The notes beneath the pieces were generated by a model. The model searched no databases. It had not been told where the DNA came from and was given only the letters and a program-made list of their open reading frames with translations. This document shows positions 27,501-33,260 of a DNA stretch of 33,260 bases, one piece after another; position 1 is the stretch's first letter; each line of letters opens with the position of its first letter. Source of the stretch: Flavobacterium sp. (lineage in GTDB: Bacteria; Bacteroidota; Bacteroidia; Flavobacteriales; Flavobacteriaceae); NCBI GenBank assembly GCA_003497625.1, contig DNNO01000030.1, positions 1 to 33,260 of the forward strand, in the 5' to 3' direction. The position numbers were made by a program, and so were the translations under genes.

Positions 27501-28918
27501 GTTGATAGTTTGTTGGATATAGAGTTTAATCTACTAATCTCTTCAACTCGTTTGTGTTCTTCTAATTCAATAAGTTTTGTAGTTGTAATATCTCTAATAA
27601 TACAAGAAAAACCAGACACCATATCATTTTCATCTCTTTTGATGGTTACTTTTTGAGATACCCAAATTTCATCACCATTTTTTTTAATTATAGGAAATTC
27701 TAAAATATCAAATTCATCTGTTTCAGAGATGGAATCAGTATAAAATTTTGATACGGTGCTTTTGAAATCGTCTCTGATAAAATCGCTAAAGTGTCTTCCT
27801 AAGAGTTCTTCTAATCGATAGCCTAATGTTTGAATAGAAAATTTATTAGCATAAATAATATTACCATATCGATCACTTTCATAGATTATATCCTTAGCAT
27901 TTTGAATCAAATTGGCATATTTTGTTTCTAAACTAATTTTTGAAGTTACATCTTGACCTGTAGCTACATAGGTGTTGTTAGTGTGTTTGAAATCAGTCCA
28001 TTGAATGAATTTGTAATCACCGTTTTTGCATTTTAATTTTCTGAAATAAACAGCATTTGGTTTGAATTTATTTGAATAATCTCCAGATTCAAATTCAGTA
28101 TCTTCGGTTAAAGACCAAAATGCTTTTCCTAAAACTTCTTCTGGGGTATATCCTAAAATTTTAGTTATAGAATCATTACAATATTGAACGTTGCCTAAAT
28201 TGTCTGCCGCAATAATTATAGAGTTAGTATTGTTTATAATATCTTGAGTAAAAATGAGCCTTTCATTTGCTTTAATGTTTCTTATTATTTGCCCTAAATG
28301 AATAATCATAATAATAAACAAAGCATTTATAAGTGTTACGATATTCAATGTTTCTTCGTTTTTTAAAATGGTAAGAATGAATAACAGAATGAAGTTAATA
28401 CCAATAAAAATAAGATACGAAGTAAATCGTTTAAAAATTGCAAAAGCAAAAAATAGCAGTAATAAATATTTTGAAAACAAAAGAAAGTTCATGCTTTCTT
28501 TAAAAAAACCATAAATTACAGATAAAAGCAGTAAATAAAAGCAAATTCTAAAAATAGTATAACTGTATCTAGCTATTTCTTTCTTTGATGTTATTATGAA
28601 AATGAAAACACAAAAAGCACCAATGAGAAATTCAAAATAGGAATTAACGCTTTTAGATTCATTAAAAATCAAATAGAACAATTCGGCAACCGGAAAAATC
28701 AATCCGAGATACAAAAAATAATATCGATATTGTGCATTGGAATGATGGTTTATAGTATTTCTTAACGTTCGAAAATCAATATTAGATGATTTCAATTGAA
28801 AATTAAAAAACAACCCAAAAACGGTTAGAAGTAAAATTAAATAAAGTAAAACATACAAATTAGCAACAACGAAAATGTTGGAAAAAAAAAAGAATCCATT
28901 TTGTAGTGTTACTGCCAT
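24578..28918 (-). CDS. Hybrid sensor histidine kinase with membrane, PAS, GAF and two receiver domains
   Basis: A 1446-residue hybrid sensor kinase. About seven hydrophobic segments lie in residues 12-213. Two PAS domains (about 222-330 and 331-450), two GAF domains (about 473-625 and 645-800) and a third PAS (about 808-930) follow. The kinase core comes next: phosphorylated His958 in NMSHEIRTPLNG, the ATPase with N-box NLLNNAIKF (1071-1079), DTGIGI (1107-1112) and GGTGLGL (1136-1142). Receiver 1 (about 1191-1300) has Asp1242 and Lys1290, but Met-Gln where Thr usually switches. Receiver 2 (about 1326-1440) is complete (Asp1330-Asp1331, Asp1376, Thr1404, Lys1426). No DNA-binding output or Hpt domain is present, so a separate phosphotransfer partner is expected. 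The signal is unknown. Confidence 0.92.
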   Translation of the reverse strand: MAVTLQNGFFFFSNIFVVANLYVLLYLILLLTVFGLFFNFQLKSSNIDFRTLRNTINHHSNAQYRYYFLYLGLIFPVAELFYLIFNESKSVNSYFEFLIGAFCVFIFIITSKKEIARYSYTIFRICFYLLLLSVIYGFFKESMNFLLFSKYLLLLFFAFAIFKRFTSYLIFIGINFILLFILTILKNEETLNIVTLINALFIIMIIHLGQIIRNIKANERLIFTQDIINNTNSIIIAADNLGNVQYCNDSITKILGYTPEEVLGKAFWSLTEDTEFESGDYSNKFKPNAVYFRKLKCKNGDYKFIQWTDFKHTNNTYVATGQDVTSKISLETKYANLIQNAKDIIYESDRYGNIIYANKFSIQTLGYRLEELLGRHFSDFIRDDFKSTVSKFYTDSISETDEFDILEFPIIKKNGDEIWVSQKVTIKRDENDMVSGFSCIIRDITTTKLIELEEHKRVEEISRLNSISNKLSTLNFLTFPSLDTLIQHICKETAIGLRIDRVALWDFNEDHIDLKNIYVQSEDKHYADLKILKNDISTYISNIESQPIIIASNVYKDDSLKEFTIEYFPKYDIKSLLDIPIYIGGELNNILCIESTHEFRYWTNEDINFCKTVAEIIALAIETTKRKNAENQIIYKNEILTAIANVTSNLLIHKDKSKIFDSSIEQIGKVLKVDRLYYFENDIKTNLISQRFEWVSETDLAEIDNPDLQNFPHDLFSDFMEIILRKKPYNSLTKNIPEGNFKKILVEQDIVSILIIPLFDKDTFLGFIGFDDCKKERIWTDEEISILLTLSHNISSTIIRINNEKAIAESEEKFRLLANNIPASVFLVKYDEARTKVYLNDEIEKLTGYHRDDFMSNKISLLDLYHPEEKEELRLIIDEALHKRKPYKVTCRIRKNDGSYVWIEEYGEGIIINNEVAYIEGVLIDITERKVAEEAVIAKELAESSNKAKSEFLANMSHEIRTPLNGIIGFSNLLLSSDLTEIQKQHLETVNQSASTLLDVVNDILDISKIEAGKLIIDKEKTSLHAIINQSVDMMKFMAHQKNLELVVNIHKEVHCAIWVDEIRLKQILQNLLNNAIKFTLKGQIELEVSSVNIDNNSSKIKFSVKDTGIGIKKGNKKKILEAFTQEDNSTTRNYGGTGLGLTITNSLLKLMNSKLEIDSEPNVGSTFSFELELKSEFCNNHLNTNKHNFKKALIIEDNELVASIIKNMLQNFTIDADVYQNNLENIAAFVSKNNYDLLLLDLEYLSEATTITIINELDVLPTISIIVMQNSNSKFNETGTNKNVQSIIKPIKHDALQNYLNRKNSENKPPILNSKEEVLHNAIKILIVDDNKINMLLTKTLILNKVPNCIIYEARNGQEAVDLAVENKPDIIFMDIQMPIMNGYEASTEIRKTNPNTIIIAITAGIITGEKEKCLEVGMNDFIIKPVDKILFETTLFKWINSLPN

Positions 28919-28936
28919 TTATTTATGTTGCCATTT

Positions 28937-28944
28937 CAAACATA
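28937..28944 (-). promoter_or_regulatory. -7 box for the hybrid histidine kinase (minus strand)
   Basis: On the minus strand this is TATGTTTG, an exact TAnnTTTG match 19 bases before the start codon. No TTG is seen at 19 bases upstream; the nearest is at 26. The 135-base gap 28919-29053 also separates this gene from the divergent peptidase, whose own promoter I cannot place confidently. Confidence 0.5.
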
Positions 28945-29053
28945 AATGTAGTTAAATATTTTTTAAAAATCAAAAACTTTATTAAATGAAGTTAAAATTA
29001 TGGTTAATTCATATATTTTCACTAAAATTGGGGTCTTTAAGAACATATTTATT

Positions 29054-31225
29054 ATGAAAAAATACAGTTTAGCAGTATTGCTTTTTGTAGTGAGCTCATT
29101 ATCAGTTGTAGCGCAACAAAAAATCACATTAGAAGAAATTTGGGGCGGAGCCTTCAGAACAAAAGGAATGGACGCTTTGAGTGCCATGAAAAACACCAAC
29201 CAATATACGGTGTTAAATTATGACAGAAATTCAAAAAGTTATCAAATCGATTTATATGATTTTGCCACTTTAGAAAAAGTAAGTACACTTTTTGATACTA
29301 AAAATCACTCAGAAGTAACATCAATAGATGGTTATACTTTTGACAAAAACGAGAAAAAGATTTTAATTGAAACCAAATCAAATCCTATTTTCCGTCATTC
29401 TTTTACTGCCGAATATTTTATTTACGATATTCCTTCAAAAACAGTAAGCAGTTTTACAGCTAATGCCATTCAAGAACCAACTTTTAGCGCTGATGGAACT
29501 AAAATTTCGTACGCTTTTGAAAACAATTTATATGTACATGACTTAGTTTCGGGAGCTAAAATCCAAATCACGCAAGACGGACAAAAAAATAAAATCATCA
29601 ATGGTATTACGGATTGGGTGTATGAAGAAGAATTTGCATTCGTAAAAGCCTATGATTGGAACGTTACAGGAACAAAAATTGCCTACATCAAATTTGATGA
29701 AACCGAAGTTCCAGAGTTTTCAATGGACATGTATAACGAAGGATTATATCCTACACAAACGGTTTTCAAATATCCAAAAGCGGGTGAAAAAAATGCGATT
29801 GTATCCTTACATATTTTCGATTTAAAGTCAGGAACTACTAAGAAAATCAATTTGGGAGATTACAAAGATTTTTATATTCCAAGAATCAAATGGACGAATG
29901 ACGCTGCTACTTTAAGCGTTCAAGTAATGAATCGCCACCAAAACAATTTAGATTTACATTTTGTAGATGCTAACTCAGGAACTACAAAAATTGTTTTAAA
30001 CGAAAAAGATAAAGCATACGTTGATGTAACCGATAATTTAACGTTCTTAAAAGACAATAGCTTTATTTGGACATCAGAAAAAGACGGATTCAATCATATT
30101 TACCACTATGACAAATCAGGAAAATTAAAAAAACAAATCACATCTGGAAAATGGGAAGTAACTAACTATTATGGTTTTGATGAAAAATCTGGAATGATTT
30201 ATTATCAATCGGTAGAAAATGGTTCTATCAATAGAGATGTTTATGCAATCAAGGTTGATGGGAAATCTAAAATGAGATTGTCATCAAAAACAGGAACAAA
30301 TTCGGCAACTTTTAGCCCAAATTTCCAATTCTTCATCAATACGTATTCAAGTGCAACTTCAGCACCAATGTACACTTTAAATAATTCGAAGACAGGAGCA
30401 GTTGTAAAAACAATTGTTTCTAATGAAGCGGTTGAACAAAAACTAGCTAAATACGATGTAACTCCAAAAGAGTTTTTTGTGTTAACGACAGAAAAAGGGC
30501 ATCAGTTAAACGCTTGGATGATTAAACCAAAAAATTTCGATCCAAATAAGAAATATCCAGTTTTCATGTATCAATATTCTGGACCAGGTTCGCAACAAGT
30601 AGATAACGCTTGGAATAGTACAGATGATTATTGGTTCATGATGTTAGCACAACAAGGTTATATTGTAGCCTGTGTTGACGGAAGAGGAACAGGTTTCAAA
30701 GGAGCTGCTTTCAAAAAATGTACACAAAAAGAATTAGGAAAATACGAAGTTGAAGACCAAATTGATGCTGCTAAAGTAATTGGAAAATACAACTACGTTG
30801 ACGCTTCAAGAATCGGAATTTTTGGTTGGAGTTATGGCGGATTCATGTCGTCAAACTGTTTGTTCCAAGGTGCTGATGTGTTTAAAATGGCAATCGCTGT
30901 GGCTCCAGTTACTTCTTGGAGATATTATGATAGTATTTATACTGAGCGTTACATGCAAACTCCACAAGAAAACGCAAGTGGTTATGATAACAACTCACCA
31001 ATCAATCACGTAAGTAAATTAAAAGGAAACTTCTTATTGATTCACGGAACAGCTGACGATAACGTTCATGTGCAAAATACAATGAAAATGGTTGAAGCAT
31101 TAGTTCAAGCAAACAAACAATTCGATTGGGCAATTTATCCAGATAAAAACCACGGAATTTACGGCGGAAAAACACGCTTACAATTGTACACAAAAATGAC
31201 GAATTTTATTAAAGAGAAATTATAA
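29054..31225 (+). CDS. Secreted S9-family dipeptidyl peptidase (DPP IV-like)
   Basis: This serine protease removes dipeptides from peptide N-termini in the periplasm. From the ATG at 29054 the product has 723 residues with signal peptide MKKYSLAVLLFVVSSLSVVAQQ. An N-terminal beta-propeller (about 45-460) contains DWVYEEE, the glutamate pair that binds the peptide amino end. The catalytic hydrolase domain (about 470-723) has Ser593 in GWSYGG, Asp668 in HGTADDNVH and His700 in DKNHGIYG. All three match the DPP IV triad. The open frame extends to 29000, but the added residues disrupt the signal peptide, so the shorter start is used. A peptide importer gene follows after 27 bases. Confidence 0.94.
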   Translation: MKKYSLAVLLFVVSSLSVVAQQKITLEEIWGGAFRTKGMDALSAMKNTNQYTVLNYDRNSKSYQIDLYDFATLEKVSTLFDTKNHSEVTSIDGYTFDKNEKKILIETKSNPIFRHSFTAEYFIYDIPSKTVSSFTANAIQEPTFSADGTKISYAFENNLYVHDLVSGAKIQITQDGQKNKIINGITDWVYEEEFAFVKAYDWNVTGTKIAYIKFDETEVPEFSMDMYNEGLYPTQTVFKYPKAGEKNAIVSLHIFDLKSGTTKKINLGDYKDFYIPRIKWTNDAATLSVQVMNRHQNNLDLHFVDANSGTTKIVLNEKDKAYVDVTDNLTFLKDNSFIWTSEKDGFNHIYHYDKSGKLKKQITSGKWEVTNYYGFDEKSGMIYYQSVENGSINRDVYAIKVDGKSKMRLSSKTGTNSATFSPNFQFFINTYSSATSAPMYTLNNSKTGAVVKTIVSNEAVEQKLAKYDVTPKEFFVLTTEKGHQLNAWMIKPKNFDPNKKYPVFMYQYSGPGSQQVDNAWNSTDDYWFMMLAQQGYIVACVDGRGTGFKGAAFKKCTQKELGKYEVEDQIDAAKVIGKYNYVDASRIGIFGWSYGGFMSSNCLFQGADVFKMAIAVAPVTSWRYYDSIYTERYMQTPQENASGYDNNSPINHVSKLKGNFLLIHGTADDNVHVQNTMKMVEALVQANKQFDWAIYPDKNHGIYGGKTRLQLYTKMTNFIKEKL

Positions 31226-31252
31226 TAAACCAATAAACTAAAACTAATTTAT

Positions 31253-32971
31253 ATGAGTGAAGTAGCAGCTAAACAAAGCCATCCAAAAGGACTGTGGGTT
31301 TTATTTGGAACCGAAATGTGGGAACGTTTCAATTTCTACGGAATGCGAGCAATCTTAACATTGTTCATGGTAAATTCATTATTAATTAAAGAAGCAGATG
31401 CAGCCATTATTTATGGTGGATTTTTAGCATTATGTTATTTAACTCCGCTTTTAGGAGGATTTATTTCTGATAAATATATTGGAAATAGATATAGTATTAT
31501 GTTGGGTGGAGCCTTAATGGCAATTGGTCAATTCTTATTGTTTATTAGTGCATCAACTTTTGATTCGAGTTTAGGTAGCGCAAAATTATTCATGTGGATT
31601 GCCTTATTTATTATCATTTTTGGAAATGGATTTTTTAAACCAAACATTTCATCAATGGTGGGAAGTTTGTATCCAAAACAAGAAAAAAATAAATTAGATT
31701 CAGCTTTTACTATTTTCTACATGGGAATTAATATCGGAGCTTTTTTAGGTCAATTTATTTGTCCTTGGGTAGGTGATGTTAAAGATGCAGAAACAGGAGT
31801 TAGAGATATTTTCGCTTTCAAATGGGGATTCTTAGCGGCTTCTATTGCGATGATAATTGGTACAATTACTTTCTTCGTATTAAAAAATAAATATGTAGTT
31901 ACTCCAGAGGGAAGACCAATTGGTGGTTTACCAAAGAACAATGTAAATGATGATTTTGAAGAAGGTGAAACGCAAACAGCAAAATTCACTGGTAAAGCTA
32001 TTGGAATTGCATTCGGATTGTTTGTAGCCTTGTTTTTTATATTTAGATATTTATTGGTTGGCGAATTTAGTTTCTCTTCTGTAGGAATGGGTCAATTAAT
32101 CAAAGGAATTATTTATCCATTTATTTATTCTGCAGGTATTGCTTTAGCTTACTTAATTATGAGTTCTGCCGAAAATAAAGTGGAAAGACAAAGAATTTGG
32201 GTAATTTATATTGTTTCGTTCTTTATTATTTTCTTCTGGGCTGCATTTGAGCAAGCGGGTTCTTCGTTAACTTTTATTGCAGATAATCAAACCGATAGAG
32301 ATATTTTTGGATGGAATATGCCGCCATCAATGGTGCAAATTTTTAATGGTATTTTCGTAGTAATGTTAGCATTACCATTCAGTTTGCTTTGGGATAAGTT
32401 AAGAGCAAAAGGGAAAGAACCAGTGTCGCCATTAAAACAGGCAATGGGATTAGCTTTAATTGCAATAAGTTATTTTATCATCGCACACAACGTTAAAGAT
32501 CTAGGTAACTCAGGTTTATTAGCTATTAAATGGTTAATGTTGTTGTATTTAATCCAAACTATGGGTGAGCTTTGTTTATCACCAATCGGATTGTCATTGG
32601 TTGGTAAATTAGCTCCAAAACGTTTTGCTTCATTATTATATGGTGTATTCTTTATCTCAAATGCTGCTGGTTATGCTTTAGCAGGTTCGTTAGGAGCAAT
32701 TATTCCTGCAACAGGTGATAAGTTTCAGAAAGCTGAAGTAATTGGGGTAAATCTACAAGATGTTTTAGACAAAAAAGTGACTTTAACTCCAGAGCAAGTT
32801 GCCTTATTCGAAAAAGAACAGTTGCCAGTTGAGTATACTTCTTTTGCAGGATTTGAAATTCATAACCTGTATGAATTCTTCATGGTGTTCGTTGTTTTAT
32901 GTGGAATTGCAGCTGTTATTTTAGCTATTTTATCTCCAAGATTGAAAAAAATGATGAATGGGATGACCTAA
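31253..32971 (+). CDS. POT/PTR-family proton-coupled peptide transporter
   Basis: An inner-membrane importer that brings in di- and tripeptides with protons. The 572 residues have about 12-14 membrane helices. The POT signature EMWERFNFYG (ExxERFxYYG, 21-30) supplies the proton-coupling Glu21, Glu24 and Arg25. GGFISDKYIGNRYSI, GNGFFKPNISSMVG (Lys129) and FTIFYMGINIGAF also fit the family. It lies 27 bases after the dipeptidyl peptidase gene with no terminator between them. The pair would cut peptides and import the dipeptides released. A strong terminator follows the stop. Confidence 0.94.
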   Translation: MSEVAAKQSHPKGLWVLFGTEMWERFNFYGMRAILTLFMVNSLLIKEADAAIIYGGFLALCYLTPLLGGFISDKYIGNRYSIMLGGALMAIGQFLLFISASTFDSSLGSAKLFMWIALFIIIFGNGFFKPNISSMVGSLYPKQEKNKLDSAFTIFYMGINIGAFLGQFICPWVGDVKDAETGVRDIFAFKWGFLAASIAMIIGTITFFVLKNKYVVTPEGRPIGGLPKNNVNDDFEEGETQTAKFTGKAIGIAFGLFVALFFIFRYLLVGEFSFSSVGMGQLIKGIIYPFIYSAGIALAYLIMSSAENKVERQRIWVIYIVSFFIIFFWAAFEQAGSSLTFIADNQTDRDIFGWNMPPSMVQIFNGIFVVMLALPFSLLWDKLRAKGKEPVSPLKQAMGLALIAISYFIIAHNVKDLGNSGLLAIKWLMLLYLIQTMGELCLSPIGLSLVGKLAPKRFASLLYGVFFISNAAGYALAGSLGAIIPATGDKFQKAEVIGVNLQDVLDKKVTLTPEQVALFEKEQLPVEYTSFAGFEIHNLYEFFMVFVVLCGIAAVILAILSPRLKKMMNGMT

Positions 32972-33001
32972 TTGCATTTAAAAATATTTTTTATATCTTT
33001 C
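32972..33001 (+). promoter_or_regulatory. Possible promoter of the second POT transporter, overlapping a terminator
   Basis: TTG (32972-32974), 19 bases, then TATCTTTC (32994-33001), one mismatch from the TAnnTTTG box. The spacing matches the tRNA-Phe promoter. The predicted start near 33005 falls inside the terminator hairpin. Confidence 0.4.
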
Positions 33002-33036
33002 AAACCTACAAGAAACCCTTGTAGGTTTGTTTTTTT
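33001..33036 (+). terminator. Terminator after the first POT transporter
   Basis: CAAACCTACAAG (33001-33012) and CTTGTAGGTTTG (33018-33029) form a perfect 12-bp stem with a 5-base loop and a 7-T tail. It begins 29 bases after the first transporter stop and ends 13 bases before the next start codon. Confidence 0.93.
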
Positions 33037-33049
33037 AATACAATAAATT

Positions 33050-33260
33050 ATGTGGAAAAGTCATCCTAAAGCATTGCCTTACTTGTTTTTATCTGAAATG
33101 TGGGAGCGTTTCGGTTACTATTTAATGATTGGTATTTTTACCTTATATCTTAAAGATGTTGAAGCCGGATTCGCTATGACCGAGAAAGAAGCATCCGATT
33201 TATACGGAACTTTTATCGCTTTGGTCTTCCTAACTCCTTTTATTGGCGGTTTAGTTGCTG
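33050..33260 (+). CDS. Second POT-family peptide transporter, truncated by the window edge
   Basis: Seventy codons are visible, starting MWKSHPKALPYLFLSEMWERFGYYLM. The POT motif ExxERFxYY is present (Glu16, Glu19, Arg20), with Leu in place of the usual final Gly. DLYGTFIALVFLTPFIGGL matches the second helix region. It continues past the window and is not known to be broken. Its N-terminus clearly differs from that of the first transporter (for example LMIGIFTLYLKD against MRAILTLFMVNS), so this is a diverged paralogue and not a recent duplicate. Different peptide preferences are likely but not shown. Confidence 0.9.
   Translation, partial: MWKSHPKALPYLFLSEMWERFGYYLMIGIFTLYLKDVEAGFAMTEKEASDLYGTFIALVFLTPFIGGLVA

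Noticed and set aside
29000-29053. Longer start for the dipeptidyl peptidase
   Set aside because: The 18 extra residues put charged and polar sequence before a complete signal peptide.
1-33260. Mobile element, prophage, CRISPR array or defence system
   Set aside because: No transposase, integrase, phage, cas, restriction or toxin genes, no regularly spaced direct repeats, and no attachment-site duplication noticed beside the tRNA gene.

Overview
The window looks like ordinary chromosomal DNA of a Flavobacterium-like member of the Bacteroidota. The support is low GC content, recurring TAnnTTTG -7 promoter boxes, two proteins ending in type IX secretion sorting domains (one type A, one type B), a GHMP kinase with the GYDIA motif beside a class II HMG-CoA reductase, and a TTG start. 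I see no insertion sequence, prophage, plasmid or CRISPR signature. No stretch over 300 bases is unexplained. The longest interval without a protein gene (19623-19936) holds two promoters, a tRNA gene and a terminator.

Layout. Bases 1-2019 hold the tail of an unidentified upstream gene, a UbiA-family prenyltransferase and an RluB-type pseudouridine synthase that ends in a hairpin terminator. Bases 2081-4033 hold an intergenic repeat, an NTF2-like protein, a second repeat fragment, and an unknown 104-residue protein downstream of dusB on the minus strand. dusB is divergent from lepA (4034-5830). lepA has a long leader that contains a 13-codon upstream reading frame whose stop overlaps the lepA start. 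Bases 5959-10218 encode a 1419-residue surface protein with a choice-of-anchor L domain, eight two-cysteine repeats and a type B sorting domain. Then comes an SOS-type pair in the order umuC-umuD, closed by a bidirectional terminator.

Bases 12027-19622 (minus strand) form a compact envelope cluster read as coaX, outer-membrane protein, TPR protein, lptC, small membrane protein, CNNM/CBS protein, and a PpiD-like foldase. A divergent promoter region separates coaX from tRNA-Phe. Next is a secreted endonuclease I with a type A sorting tail. Converging on it are the stop-start-coupled genes for HMG-CoA reductase and the GYDIA kinase (mevalonate pathway), preceded by a 1446-residue hybrid histidine kinase.

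Bases 29054-33260 form a peptide-use cluster: a secreted S9 dipeptidyl peptidase followed by a POT-family peptide importer, then a strong terminator and the start of a second POT importer that runs off the window.

Most genes are housekeeping. The items I would look at first are the lepA leader reading frame, the cysteine-paired repeats of the giant surface protein, the reversed umuC-umuD order with an inverted repeat just before the start, the terminator/promoter overlap between the two peptide transporters, and the unknown gene after dusB. I found no clearly new multi-gene system.
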